Origin: Flavobacterium sp. LC2016-01
GTDB lineage: Bacteria > Bacteroidota > Bacteroidia > Flavobacteriales > Flavobacteriaceae
DNA: 64,000 nt
Direction of reading: 5' to 3'
Assembly: GCF_009711135.1 (NCBI RefSeq)
Contig: NZ_WMIC01000003.1
Coordinates: forward strand, 496,001-560,000
Below the pieces are notes generated by a model that was not told the DNA's origin, did no database searches, and worked only from the letters and a program-made list of their open reading frames with translations. Made by a program: the position numbers and the translations under genes. Below are positions 28,092 through 38,178 of the stretch, one piece after another. Within the stretch, counting starts at the first letter, position 1. The number at the start of each line of letters is the position of its first letter.

Positions 28092-29690
28092 TTATTTAAA
28101 AGTATACGGAACTGGCGCTTGCAATAACTTAGGATTCTTAGCCACCTCATTGTCCGGATAATCCATATAGAAATCATTTGTTGCATGATCTTGGCTGTAT
28201 ACCGGCGTGTAGTGACGTTCAGCATATCTGTCTCCTCTATTTTGAGCCGACATAATTGCGATTGCTTTATTTTTATCTATACGACCTAAATCAAACCAAT
28301 AATCACCTTCAAAACACAATTCTTTTCTTCTTTCTAAAAAGATATCATCAAAAGTAATTGAAGTTAAATTAGCCAAACCAGCTCTTTTTCTAACTTGATT
28401 AATTGAATTTAATGCACTTGCATCAGTAGTAGTTGCATTTGCTCCCAAAACTGCTTCGGCATGAATAAGCAGTAACTCTGCATAACGCATAACATAAGAG
28501 TTATTATCCATCATTGCCCATGCATCGGCTTGACCAGTAGCACTTCCGTTTACAACACCAATACAATATTTTTTAATTGCACCGCCCGATCCTTGTGCTA
28601 AATCTTTACCTGCTGGAACCGTAAAACCAATACCCTGCGTTGTTTTGATTGCAGGATAAGAATCTCCAGCAACCATAACCGTTTCATGTTTTCTTAAGTC
28701 GCCAGCTCCATACAATGAAAGAATTACTTCTTGACTTGGCCCAAAAACTCCTGCATAAGATGCATTAGAAGTTGACAATGTACCATCCTGAAATCCAAAT
28801 TGCGTATTACAGTTGTTTGCTGAACCGTAAGCTCCGTCGCCTTTCCACTGAATCGCAAAAATAGATTCTTCGTTATTGTTATTTGGATAAGTAAACAAAT
28901 CTGCAAAACTTTTCCCTGGCAACTGATCACCTCCTAAAAGCTTAAATTCACCACTGCTGATAACTGCTTCAGCCATTGCTTTTGCATTTGCATAATCTTT
29001 TTGATACAAATATACTTTTGCCAGCAATGCTCTTGCAGAACCTTTAGAAACATGGCCGTTGCTTGCATAATTAGCTCCTCTTGTTTTGGCCGCTAATAAT
29101 TCAATTGCTTTTAAATAATCCATTGTGATTAATTTATAAACATCAGCAACTGTATTGGTGTTTACATAAGGATTACTGGTATAATCAAGCGGATTTTCGA
29201 TAATTGGCACCGGTCCCCAAAGTCTTACCAAATCAAAATAAGCCGTAGCTCTCATAAAATAAGCCTCACCAATTGTATTGTTTAAAACAGCTGTATCAAC
29301 GTCCGGACCAACTCGTGCGGCCAAAAAGTTAATAATCATATTAGACTGCTGTACATTTGCCCATAAAGATGACCATCCGTTTACTAATTCGGGATCACTT
29401 CCGTTTAATGAAAACGTTCTTAATCCGCTTACGTCTGGCGAACCCGAATACATATTTCCTGAACCCACTTCAAGCGCCCACCAAAACTTATTATACATTT
29501 GAAACCAAGTTCGGCTGTACATACCATTTGTTGCCGATGAAACCTGATCATTTGTGCTGTAGTAAGAATCTAAACTTATTCCATCTTCAGAAGGTCTGTC
29601 CGTAAAATCATCTGAACATGATGCAAAAGTCAGAAATGCTGTTGCTATAAAAAGCAAACTATATCTATTTAAAAAAGATTTCTTTTTCAT
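28092..29690 (-). CDS. SusD/RagB family nutrient-binding lipoprotein
   Basis: This outer-surface lipoprotein caps the SusC channel and binds oligosaccharide. The lipobox is FASC, followed by SDDFTDRPSEDG. TPR-like helices carry the family pattern SNMIINFLAARV, GEAYFMRATAYFDLVRLWGP and RALLAKVYLYQKDYANAKA. The C-terminal SusD motif is in NQVRKRAGLANL and FLERRKELCFEGDYWFDLGR. Length 532 is normal. It sits 12 bp downstream of SusC. The cargo is inferred to be manno-oligosaccharide from the surrounding enzymes. Confidence 0.96.
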   Translation of the reverse strand: MKKKSFLNRYSLLFIATAFLTFASCSDDFTDRPSEDGISLDSYYSTNDQVSSATNGMYSRTWFQMYNKFWWALEVGSGNMYSGSPDVSGLRTFSLNGSDPELVNGWSSLWANVQQSNMIINFLAARVGPDVDTAVLNNTIGEAYFMRATAYFDLVRLWGPVPIIENPLDYTSNPYVNTNTVADVYKLITMDYLKAIELLAAKTRGANYASNGHVSKGSARALLAKVYLYQKDYANAKAMAEAVISSGEFKLLGGDQLPGKSFADLFTYPNNNNEESIFAIQWKGDGAYGSANNCNTQFGFQDGTLSTSNASYAGVFGPSQEVILSLYGAGDLRKHETVMVAGDSYPAIKTTQGIGFTVPAGKDLAQGSGGAIKKYCIGVVNGSATGQADAWAMMDNNSYVMRYAELLLIHAEAVLGANATTTDASALNSINQVRKRAGLANLTSITFDDIFLERRKELCFEGDYWFDLGRIDKNKAIAIMSAQNRGDRYAERHYTPVYSQDHATNDFYMDYPDNEVAKNPKLLQAPVPYTFK

Positions 29691-29702
29691 TTTTATTAAT
29701 TT

Positions 29703-32700
29703 TTAAAATTCTAAATTAAGACCAACTAAAAATGTTCTTGCTACCGGATATCTTCCGTTGTCAATTCCTGATAAAAGCACATTTTGATTAAATGAACCAA
29801 TCTCTGGATCGTAACCTGAATAATTAGTAAACGTGTATAAATTTTGAGCAGATCCGTATAATCTTAATCTTGAAATTTTATATTTTGAAATAACATCTTG
29901 TGGCAATGAGTATCCAAGCGTAACGTTTTGAATTCTTAAATAAGAACCATCTTCAACGTAGCGGTCAGAAATCAACAAGTTAGTATTTGACGCATCTGCA
30001 ATTGGTCGCGGGTTATTACTAGCTGTATTTGTAGAAGAATAATAATCCATTGCATCAACTAACTGATTGTCATATAAAGAAGCATTAGTTGTACCTGCTC
30101 TTTTTGTTAAGTTCATAACATCATTTCCGTATGATCCCTGAAGAAAAATAGAAAGATCTATGTTTTTATATTTGAAATTATTTGTAAAACCGTAAGTGAA
30201 TTTTGGATGTGGATTTCCGATGAATGTTTTATCAGCAGCATCAATTTTTCCATCACCATTTACGTCAACGTATTTCACATCTCCAAGTGCAGTTTCTCCA
30301 GCTCCAGTTCCAACAGCTTGACCAAATTGAAGCGGTGCTTTATCTAAAACCGCCTGATCTTTAAAAATACCGTCTGTTTTATATCCGTAGAATAAACCAA
30401 TTGGGTTTCCAATAGTAGTATTTGTAACGACAACTGGCTGATAACCATTAGTATTTACTTCTTGAGTCAAAACGATTCCGTTTGCGATTTCATCCAAATT
30501 ATTTTTGTAATGAGAAACAACTGCTGAAGCACTCCAATTAAAATTACCTGCAGATCTCATATCGTAACCAAGCGTCAAATCAAAACCTTTGTTGCTCATT
30601 GTACCTAAGTTAGAGTATGGTGCAGAAACTCCTCCATACTGACCTCCGCCTCCAGTTAAATAAAGAGGCAATGGAACTTGGAATAAGAAACCTTTAGATT
30701 TTTTGTCATACACATCAAAACTTGCAGAAAGTTTGCTGTCAAACATTGTGAAATCAATACCAATATTAGTTTGATTTAATGATTCCCAAACTAAATCTGG
30801 ATTTGGATAATTTGACGGCAAGAATCCGCTTCCTAATCCTGAATTTTGCGTTCCTAGCATTGCAGAATAACTGTTGTTTGGAATTTGCTGATTTCCAGTT
30901 TCTCCGTAACCAACTCTAAATTTAATATTATCTATATATTTACGAGTTCCTTCCATGAACGATTCGCTTGATAATCTCCAAGAACCAGAAATCGCATTGA
31001 AAACTCCTTTTTGATTATCTGTAGTTGGATCAAATTTAGAAGAAACGTCCTGTCTGATTGATGCTGTAATACTGTATTTATCATTGAAATCATAAATAAT
31101 ACGAGCAAAAAGAGACGACAATGAAGCACTTCCTTTGTATTGTGTTACTGTGTTATTATCAACATCAGCTAAATTAATAGTGTGAATTGAATTTGTTTTG
31201 AAACCTTGTGCAGAAGCAATTAAACCTTCCCAATGAGAATCATTTGCTTCCTGACCTGCTAAAACTGTAAATTTATGTTTCCCGATAGTTTTATCGTAAG
31301 TCAATAAATTTTTAATGTTTGTAGAATACCAGTTTTGTCTTCTTACATCAAGATCGGCAAGCAAGTTAGTCTGGCTTCCCCATTTATAAGATGGTCTGAA
31401 ATCATCATTTTCAGAAAACTCAGTATTAGCTGCAATTTCAATACGGTATTTTAAACCTTTAATAATCTCAGCTTCAGCGTAAACATTTCCTAAGAAATTC
31501 TTTCTAATCAATTTATTATCTCTAGTTAAAGCCTCAGCAACTGGATTGTAATAGGTTACGCTTTGTTCTGATGACGGAGGTCCCGCAAAAGTTCCATCTG
31601 TATTTCTAACAGGAATATCTGGTGACTGCAATAAAGTATTCGAAATCAATCCCGAGAAACTTTGATTTACAGTAATTCTTTCATTTGTAATACCTCCAGT
31701 AAGATTACCGCCAATTCTTAACCAAGATTTGATTTTAGAATCTAAGTTCAATCTTACTGTATATCTTTTCAATCCAGAGTTGATAATTGTTCCTTCATTA
31801 TCTAAATAACTTCCAGATAAATAGTAGCTTGTACCATCTTTCGCACCAGAAAATGACAACTGATGACTGTTAGAAATAGCTGTTCTGTAAACCTCATCCT
31901 GCCAATTTGTTCCAGGTCCTAATAATTCTGGATGTGTAAATTCCTGACGCGTTTGAAAACCCCATAATTTAGCCAAGTTTGTTTTTAAAGTTGCATATTC
32001 CGGCAAAGTCAAAACATCTAATTTATTAGTTACAGAAGCAAACGAAGTATAGTTTTCATAAGATACTTTTCCCGTTCCTTTTTTACCTTGTTTAGTTGTA
32101 ATAATAATTACACCATTTGCTCCTCTAGATCCATAAATTGCTGTTGCAGAAGCATCTTTTAAGATATCCATAGATTCAATATCATTTGGATTGATCATAG
32201 AAAGCGGACTCATAGCATTATTACCGCTACCTCCCGAAGAAGAAAAACCATCTTTACCAGCCAAAGTCTGACCACTTGTAGATTTACCAGTGGCATCACC
32301 AGAGATTGGCACACCGTCAATTACATACAAAGGCTCGTTAGTTCCTGTGATAGAAGTAGTTCCACGAACTCGTACAGAAGCCGCTCCTCCAGGCTGTCCT
32401 GAATTGTTTGTTACCGAAACCCCTGCTGCTTTACCCTGAAGCATTTGATCGATAGAAACTTGCTTTAAATTTTCAATATCTGCCGATTTTACTGAAGATA
32501 TTGCACCGTTTACGTCTTTCTTTTTCTGAGTTCCGTAACCAATTACAACTACCTCTTTTAAATCTTCAGAGCTTGATTGCAGAGTAACATTAATCTTATT
32601 TCTGCCTCCAATAGCTATTTTTTGAGAATCAAATCCAATAAATGAAACTAATAAAGTCCCATTTGCAGGAGCGTCGATGGAATATTTACCGTCAAAATCA

Positions 32701-32891
32701 GTTGAAGCAGTAGTTTTTGTACCAACAACAGAAATGTTGGCTCCTGGAATTGTCATTCCTTTTTCGTCAGAAACTACCCCTGATATTTTAACCTGAGCAG
32801 TAATAAAATTACTCAGCAACAAGAATAAGATCAAAGGAACTGCCTTGTGGTTAGCGTTCCAATGAATAAAGTTAGTCATTAGTTTTTTCAT
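29703..32891 (-). CDS. SusC/RagA family TonB-linked outer membrane transporter
   Basis: This TonB-dependent channel imports oligosaccharides into the periplasm. The 1062-residue protein has a signal (cleavage near NFITAQ) and a carboxypeptidase-regulatory-like domain (GVVSDEKGMTIPGANISVVG, ~35-110). The TonB-box region VVIGYGTQKKKDVNGA leads into the plug domain with VRVRGTTSITGTNEPLYVID and ASATAIYGSRGANGVI. A 22-strand-type barrel ends at FLVGLNLEF. It is the first gene of the reverse arm, followed closely by SusD and the surface protein. The mannan specificity is inferred from context. Confidence 0.97.
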   Translation of the reverse strand: MKKLMTNFIHWNANHKAVPLILFLLLSNFITAQVKISGVVSDEKGMTIPGANISVVGTKTTASTDFDGKYSIDAPANGTLLVSFIGFDSQKIAIGGRNKINVTLQSSSEDLKEVVVIGYGTQKKKDVNGAISSVKSADIENLKQVSIDQMLQGKAAGVSVTNNSGQPGGAASVRVRGTTSITGTNEPLYVIDGVPISGDATGKSTSGQTLAGKDGFSSSGGSGNNAMSPLSMINPNDIESMDILKDASATAIYGSRGANGVIIITTKQGKKGTGKVSYENYTSFASVTNKLDVLTLPEYATLKTNLAKLWGFQTRQEFTHPELLGPGTNWQDEVYRTAISNSHQLSFSGAKDGTSYYLSGSYLDNEGTIINSGLKRYTVRLNLDSKIKSWLRIGGNLTGGITNERITVNQSFSGLISNTLLQSPDIPVRNTDGTFAGPPSSEQSVTYYNPVAEALTRDNKLIRKNFLGNVYAEAEIIKGLKYRIEIAANTEFSENDDFRPSYKWGSQTNLLADLDVRRQNWYSTNIKNLLTYDKTIGKHKFTVLAGQEANDSHWEGLIASAQGFKTNSIHTINLADVDNNTVTQYKGSASLSSLFARIIYDFNDKYSITASIRQDVSSKFDPTTDNQKGVFNAISGSWRLSSESFMEGTRKYIDNIKFRVGYGETGNQQIPNNSYSAMLGTQNSGLGSGFLPSNYPNPDLVWESLNQTNIGIDFTMFDSKLSASFDVYDKKSKGFLFQVPLPLYLTGGGGQYGGVSAPYSNLGTMSNKGFDLTLGYDMRSAGNFNWSASAVVSHYKNNLDEIANGIVLTQEVNTNGYQPVVVTNTTIGNPIGLFYGYKTDGIFKDQAVLDKAPLQFGQAVGTGAGETALGDVKYVDVNGDGKIDAADKTFIGNPHPKFTYGFTNNFKYKNIDLSIFLQGSYGNDVMNLTKRAGTTNASLYDNQLVDAMDYYSSTNTASNNPRPIADASNTNLLISDRYVEDGSYLRIQNVTLGYSLPQDVISKYKISRLRLYGSAQNLYTFTNYSGYDPEIGSFNQNVLLSGIDNGRYPVARTFLVGLNLEF

Positions 32892-33205
32892 AATAAATGT
32901 TTGGTTAGTTTAAATTTGTTTTACTTAATAATCAAGTAATAAAAAGGGTGTGATTTATTTTCTAAATTATTTAACAAATCTATAACAGAACAAAACATTA
33001 AATCGATAGTATTATATCATTTAATGATAATATTTTTACTATATCAGTTTAAAAAAACACATATGAAAATAAAACTAGCTATTAATTGCGTTTTTCGCAA
33101 TAACAACCTCCTAAATCACTACTTCTTATAAATAAAAATGAACGAATCTGCAAAAAGAAAACGATTTCGTTAAAAATAATATTTGTTTGTGAAAAAAAAG
33201 TATCA
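32892..33205. other. 314-bp region upstream of susC with candidate control sites
   Basis: This gene-free region separates the AraC-type regulator from susC. It holds a TAnnTTTG element on the reverse strand (32975-32982) and a perfect 6-bp inverted repeat, ATTGCG / CGCAAT, with a TTTTT spacer (33085-33101). The latter could be an operator or a short hairpin. No ORF was seen. Confidence 0.5.
32975..32982 (-). promoter_or_regulatory. Putative -7 promoter element of the susC operon
   Basis: The reverse strand reads TAGATTTG, 84 bp before the susC ATG. No TTG lies at 17-23 bp; the nearest upstream TTG is too close. If real it would depend on an activator such as the AraC-type protein next door. 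Confidence 0.3.
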
Positions 33206-34084
33206 CTATAAAATACGCTTTAATCCAGAAAAATCTTCTCTGTATTGACTAGGAGTACAGTTTTTAGTAGCCTTAAAACTGCGATTGAAATTGGCAATAT
33301 TATTAAAACCTGATTTAAAAGCAACTTCAGAAACACTCATGTCTTTTTCAACTAGCCAGCGCGCCGCATATCCAATTCGGATGTCATTAATATAATTTAC
33401 AAAAGTTTTCCCCGTACGTTTTTTAATAAATCGGTTAAAGGAAATAATCGACATACTGGCTACATTTGCAGCATCTTCTAAAGTAATTTTGTCAGCAAAG
33501 TTTTTCTGCACATATTCATAAACCAACTTCATTTTATCATAATCATCAAACGTATCATAATCTACAGTATAAGTAGAAAGCAAACGCTGATTTCTGGAAT
33601 TGGCAAGATCGTATAACAAAGAAGTAATTTCTAAAAAGTAATCCATACCATCTAATTTAGAAAGCCTTACAAGCCTTGGCGTTAACTCTTCAGCTACTTT
33701 TTTAGAAAATAAAATCCCATGAATCGAACGATTAAACATATCCCGAATCGGATTCATAATTCGTCTTGACAATAAAGATTCATGAAATAAATCATTATGA
33801 AACTGAATGGTAATTTCGTGTATTTTTTTACTTGTACATTTATTTAATTCCCAGCCGTGGTATAAATTCGGACCAATTAAAACCAATTCAACATTATCGA
33901 TTTCTTCAATATTATCTCCAACAACGCGCTTCACTCCTTTTCCATTCAAAATAAAATTAATCTCGAATTCCGGATGATAATGAACCGGAAAATCAAAACT
34001 GTCTTTAACTCGGTCAAAAACCAAAAAACTGTCTCCAGCAGACAGCGGCGCTATTTCTCTATAAAAATTTTTAGTACTGCTCAT
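33206..34084 (-). CDS. AraC family transcriptional regulator with cupin sensor domain
   Basis: This is the likely regulator of the mannan locus. Residues ~20-100 form an AraC-type cupin domain (DFPVHYHPEFEINFILNGKG, GPNLYHGWELN). The C-terminal ~100 residues hold two helix-turn-helix motifs: ITLEDAANVASMSIISFNRF and the second-helix signature VSEVAFKSGFNNIANFNRSF followed by CTPSQYRE. It lies between susC (same strand) and the divergent GH26 operon, a classic place to control both arms. Use of an AraC protein instead of a hybrid two-component or SusR regulator is a variation for such loci. The inducer is unknown. Confidence 0.93.
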   Translation of the reverse strand: MSSTKNFYREIAPLSAGDSFLVFDRVKDSFDFPVHYHPEFEINFILNGKGVKRVVGDNIEEIDNVELVLIGPNLYHGWELNKCTSKKIHEITIQFHNDLFHESLLSRRIMNPIRDMFNRSIHGILFSKKVAEELTPRLVRLSKLDGMDYFLEITSLLYDLANSRNQRLLSTYTVDYDTFDDYDKMKLVYEYVQKNFADKITLEDAANVASMSIISFNRFIKKRTGKTFVNYINDIRIGYAARWLVEKDMSVSEVAFKSGFNNIANFNRSFKATKNCTPSQYREDFSGLKRIL

Positions 34085-34388
34085 ATCTATAAAAACTATT
34101 TCATGAAGTAATTAGATCATTTTCGATTGCAATAATATGATATATAATTGATAAAATAATATTAATTACACGATAAACATCCCATTATCTTTGAAAAATA
34201 GAATTATCATTTTTTTAAAAACGGTATTAATAATAAACATTAATCATTTTTTATAGAATATCTTTTTAAAGTTTTAATAATTTTAACTGAAAAACAATAC
34301 TGAATCGTCGATTAGAAATTGAAGCGCAAAATTACATTCACAATCTCTGAATTTGTGGATATTACATCCAAAACAATATAAAACCAGA
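34085..34388. other. Divergent control region between the AraC regulator and the GH26 operon
   Basis: The 304-bp AT-rich region has no ORF of its own. A forward TATCTTTG at 34186-34193 matches TAnnTTTG but is about 195 bp from the GH26 start, so the leader would be long. No clear repeated operator was recognised by eye. Confidence 0.4.
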
Positions 34389-35525
34389 ATGAAAAAAAAC
34401 ATACTAACCTTAATTATTGCGGTATTTATAGGAACTTCATGCTCTTCAAAAGCGATTACCAGTAATACTAATTTGTCACTTTCAGATAAAAAAGCGACAC
34501 CTGAAACCGTTTCTCTTTATAAAAAACTAAATCAATTATCGCAAAAAGGGTACTTATTTGGGCATCAAGACGATCTTGCTTACGGCGTAAAATGGAAGTA
34601 TGAAAATGGCCGAAGCGATGTTAAAGAGACAGCCGGAGATTATCCCGCAGTTTACGGCTGGGACATTGCCGGTTTAGAAAAAGATAATTCTAAAAACATC
34701 GACGGAGTTCCTTTTGATAAAATGAAACAATACATTCAAGAAGCTCATGAAAGAGGCGGAATCTCAACTATCAGCTGGCATTTTGACAATCCTGCGACAG
34801 GAAAAAATGCTTGGGACAATACTCCAAATTCTCTAAAAACAGTTTTGCCAGGCGGTCAAAATCATAAAAAATTCACTTCATGGCTGGATAAAGCTTCTAT
34901 TTTCTTTTTGTCTTTAAAAGATAAAAATGGAAAAAATATTCCGATACTTTTTAGACCTTATCACGAACTTACTGGAGGCTGGTTTTGGTGGGGAAAAGGA
35001 AATGCAACTCCCGAAGATTTTAAAACTTTATGGAAATTTACTTTCGAATATCTTCAAAAAAAAGGTGTCCATAATTTAATCTACATCTACAACACAAGCA
35101 GTTTTGGCACTAAAGAAGATTTTTTAACCAATTATCCAGGCGACAATTATGCCGACATTTTGAGTTTTGACAGTTATCAGAATAATGACGACATAGACGG
35201 TAAAAAATTCATTGAAGAAGTTCAGAAACAGCTTCAAATTGTAAACGAAATTGGAATCGAAAAACACAAATTAATTGCCGTAGCCGAAGCGGGTTATGAA
35301 GCAATTACGGATCCCAAATGGTGGACTGGAACTTTAAACAAAGCTATTGGCGATTACAAAATATCATATGTTTTAATGTGGAGAAATCACGGCTGGCAGG
35401 AAAAAGAGCAAAAAATGCATTATTATGCCCCATTTTCAGGGCAAGTCAGCGAAAAAGATTTTGTAGATTTTTATAATCTGGAAAAAACGCTGTTCGAAAA
35501 AGACATTCTAAAAGCTTTAAAATAA
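34389..35525 (+). CDS. GH26 beta-mannanase, lipoprotein
   Basis: This endo- or mannobiose-releasing beta-1,4-mannanase is anchored by a lipid. I choose ATG 34389 over 34353 because it gives the signal MKKNILTLIIAVFIGTSCSS with lipobox GTSC. The GH26 signature RPYHELTGGWFWWG holds the acid/base Glu193. The nucleophile is Glu300 in IAVAEAGYE. Trp residues of the -1 site are present (FWWGKGN). Length 378 fits single-domain GH26. It heads a forward operon with a symporter, GH130 and an epimerase, the arrangement known for mannobiose catabolism in Bacteroides fragilis. Confidence 0.95.
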   Translation: MKKNILTLIIAVFIGTSCSSKAITSNTNLSLSDKKATPETVSLYKKLNQLSQKGYLFGHQDDLAYGVKWKYENGRSDVKETAGDYPAVYGWDIAGLEKDNSKNIDGVPFDKMKQYIQEAHERGGISTISWHFDNPATGKNAWDNTPNSLKTVLPGGQNHKKFTSWLDKASIFFLSLKDKNGKNIPILFRPYHELTGGWFWWGKGNATPEDFKTLWKFTFEYLQKKGVHNLIYIYNTSSFGTKEDFLTNYPGDNYADILSFDSYQNNDDIDGKKFIEEVQKQLQIVNEIGIEKHKLIAVAEAGYEAITDPKWWTGTLNKAIGDYKISYVLMWRNHGWQEKEQKMHYYAPFSGQVSEKDFVDFYNLEKTLFEKDILKALK

Positions 35526-35561
35526 AAACCAAATCTAAATCAAACCTTTAAAAAGAACTCA

Positions 35562-36953
35562 ATGCACGACAAAATTAATTTAAAAGAAAAAATCGGTTAC
35601 GGTCTCGGAGATGCTGCATCATCCATGTTCTGGAAGATTTTCAGCATGTACCTTCTCTTTTTCTACACCGATGTTTTCGGCTTAGCGCCTGCTGTCGTAG
35701 GAACCATGTTTCTAATTACCAGAATCTGGGATTCGTGTTTTGATCCTATCGTGGGAATTATCGCTGACAGAACTAAAAGCAAGTGGGGGAAATTCAGGCC
35801 TTATTTATTATGGATCGCCGTGCCTTTTGCAGTAATTGGAGTTCTAACTTTTTATACACCCGATTTCAGCGAAAAAGGCAAAATAATATATGCGTACGTG
35901 ACTTATTCACTCATGATGATGATTTATTCCTTGATCAACGTTCCGTATGCTTCGCTTTTGGGCGTAATGTCGTCTGACCGAAAAGAAAGAACAACTTTGT
36001 CTTCGTACCGAATGGTTTTTGCCTTTGGAGGAAGTCTATTGGCGCTTTGGTTAATTGAACCTTTAGTGAATTACTTTGGCGGAAGCCTTAATTCTAAAGC
36101 AGGCTGGCTGTCAACAATTGCTATTTTTGGTGTTATTACAACGGCATTTTTCTGGGCTTGTTTCCTTTTCACAAAAGAAAGAGTAAAACCAATTGAAGAT
36201 GAACAATCTAATTTAAAAGAAGATTTAAAAGATTTACTAAAAAACAAACCTTGGTGGATTTTATTAGGAGCCGGAATTGGGACTTTGGTCTTTAATTCTA
36301 TCAGAGATGGAGCTGCCGTTTATTACTTTAAATATTATGTAAGCAGTTCTGTTAACTTCGATTTTTCACTTTTCGGAACTGATTTTCACATGGCGCCAAC
36401 TTCAATTTATTTAGTATTGGGCCAGGCTGCCAATATCATCGGAGTTATATTGGCAACTCCAATTGCCAACAAAATTGGCAAGAAAAAGACCTTTTTTGGT
36501 GCCATGGCAATCGCTTCAATTTTGAGCTTAGTTTTCTATTTCTTCGGAAAAGAAGATATTTTCTTGATCATGACTTTCCAAATTTTAATCAGCATTTGTG
36601 CGGGCTGTATTTTCCCATTAATCTGGTCGATGTATGCTGACAGCGCCGATTATTCTGAGTGGAAACAAGGACGCCGCGCAACCGGTTTGGTTTTCTCTGC
36701 TTCATCAATGTCTCAAAAATTTGGCTGGACAATTGGCGGTGCGGGAGCCGGATGGCTTTTGGGCTATTATGGTTTTCAAGCCAACGTTGAACAGACAGCC
36801 ACAGCACAACACGGAATTCAATTAATGTTAAGCATACTTCCTGCAATCGCAGCCGCAATATCTGTCGGTTTTATTTTATTCTATCCTTTATCTGAAGAAA
36901 AACTCCAAACGATAGAACAAGATTTAAACGAAAAAAGAGACCAGAAAATTTAA
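35562..36953 (+). CDS. GPH-family sugar:cation symporter
   Basis: This inner membrane transporter of the glycoside-pentoside-hexuronide family probably carries mannobiose or mannosylglucose into the cytoplasm. Its 463 residues have about twelve hydrophobic segments. Family features are the N-terminal KIGYGLGDAASSMFWKI, the loop RTKSKWGKFRPYLLW and DRKERTTLSSYRM. It lies 36 bp after GH26 and 28 bp before GH130, and neither neighbour has its own evident promoter. Substrate is inferred from the operon. Confidence 0.93.
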   Translation: MHDKINLKEKIGYGLGDAASSMFWKIFSMYLLFFYTDVFGLAPAVVGTMFLITRIWDSCFDPIVGIIADRTKSKWGKFRPYLLWIAVPFAVIGVLTFYTPDFSEKGKIIYAYVTYSLMMMIYSLINVPYASLLGVMSSDRKERTTLSSYRMVFAFGGSLLALWLIEPLVNYFGGSLNSKAGWLSTIAIFGVITTAFFWACFLFTKERVKPIEDEQSNLKEDLKDLLKNKPWWILLGAGIGTLVFNSIRDGAAVYYFKYYVSSSVNFDFSLFGTDFHMAPTSIYLVLGQAANIIGVILATPIANKIGKKKTFFGAMAIASILSLVFYFFGKEDIFLIMTFQILISICAGCIFPLIWSMYADSADYSEWKQGRRATGLVFSASSMSQKFGWTIGGAGAGWLLGYYGFQANVEQTATAQHGIQLMLSILPAIAAAISVGFILFYPLSEEKLQTIEQDLNEKRDQKI

Positions 36954-36981
36954 AATAAATCAGATACAGAAATAAAAATAT

Positions 36982-38172
36982 ATGACAACAATATCATCTT
37001 CAGCTGTTTTTCAGGACCGAAAAACAGCATTAGAAAAAGAACATAAAGCACTCGTTGAGCAGAAAAATGCTCCCGAAGAAAATGCTGGAAACGGAATTTA
37101 TCAGCGTTATAAAAATCCTGTTGTTACTGCAGCTCATGTGCCTTTGAACTGGCGTTTTGACTTAAACGAAAAAACAAATCCGTTTTTGCAGGAAAGAATT
37201 GGAATGAATGCTGCCTTTAATGCCGGCGCAATGAAATGGAACGGAAAATATCTGCTTGCCGTACGTGTGGAAGGAATTGACAGAAAATCATTTTTTGCAA
37301 TAGCCGAAAGTCCGAATGGCGTTGATAATTTTAAGTTTTGGGAGAAACCATGTGTAATTCCGCAAACCGAAGAACCAGACACAAACGTTTATGATATGCG
37401 TTTGATTAACCACGAAGACGGTTGGATTTACGGTATTTTTTGTACTGAAAGAAAAGATCCAAAAGCACCAAAAGGCGATACAAGTTCGGCTGTAGCCAAT
37501 GCAGGAATCGTGCGTTCTAAGGATTTGGTCAATTGGGAAAGACTTCCAGATTTGATTTCAAACACAGGCCAACAGCGCAATGTAGTTTTGCATCCAGAAT
37601 TTGTTAACGGAAAATATGCTTTATACACGCGTCCGCAAGATGGTTTTATTGATGTTGGCGCTGGAGGCGGAATTGGGTTAGGATATGTTGAAGACATGAA
37701 AAATCCAATTGTAAAAGAGGAAAAAATCATCTTCGGGAAACAATATCATACTATTTATGAATTAAAAAATGGCCTTGGTCCTGCTCCAATTAAAACCGAA
37801 AAAGGCTGGCTGCACTTGGCACATGGCGTTCGTAATACTGCTGCAGGTTTACGTTATACTCTTTATATGTTTATGACTGATTTGAATGATATCTCAAAAG
37901 TTACACACGTTCCTGCCGGACATTTTATGGGCCCAGAAGGAATCGAAAGAGTTGGTGATGTATCGAATGTTTTATTCTCGAACGGATGGATTGAAGATGC
38001 TGACGGGACTGTTTACGTGTATTACGCATCATCAGATACCAGAATGCATGTTGCAATTTCATCTGTAGCAAAACTTGTTGATTATGTTACCAACACACCA
38101 GCGGATACCTTCATTTCTGCAGGTTCTGTAGAAACGATTATCAATCAAATTGAAAAAAATAACGCAATATAA
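36982..38172 (+). CDS. GH130 beta-1,4-mannosylglucose phosphorylase
   Basis: This cytoplasmic enzyme splits mannosyl-beta-1,4-glucose with phosphate into mannose-1-phosphate and glucose. There is no signal peptide. The five-bladed propeller fold of GH130 is suggested by repeated motifs. The catalytic Asp lies in EPDTNVYDMRL (Asp133 or Asp138; I cannot tell which by eye). Phosphate-site residues are likely in GIVRSKDLVNWER, GQQRNVVLHPE and LAHGVRNTAAGLRYTLY. Length 396 and the long N-terminal helix fit subfamily 1, which prefers mannosylglucose over mannobiose. The epimerase that makes its substrate is encoded 6 bp downstream. Confidence 0.95.
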   Translation: MTTISSSAVFQDRKTALEKEHKALVEQKNAPEENAGNGIYQRYKNPVVTAAHVPLNWRFDLNEKTNPFLQERIGMNAAFNAGAMKWNGKYLLAVRVEGIDRKSFFAIAESPNGVDNFKFWEKPCVIPQTEEPDTNVYDMRLINHEDGWIYGIFCTERKDPKAPKGDTSSAVANAGIVRSKDLVNWERLPDLISNTGQQRNVVLHPEFVNGKYALYTRPQDGFIDVGAGGGIGLGYVEDMKNPIVKEEKIIFGKQYHTIYELKNGLGPAPIKTEKGWLHLAHGVRNTAAGLRYTLYMFMTDLNDISKVTHVPAGHFMGPEGIERVGDVSNVLFSNGWIEDADGTVYVYYASSDTRMHVAISSVAKLVDYVTNTPADTFISAGSVETIINQIEKNNAI

Positions 38173-38178
38173 TTCGTC

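Noticed and set aside
33085..33101. ATTGCG-TTTTT-CGCAAT as the AraC operator
   Set aside because: It is too short and occurs only once. AraC-type sites are usually direct repeats, and I found no second copy in the GH26 control region.
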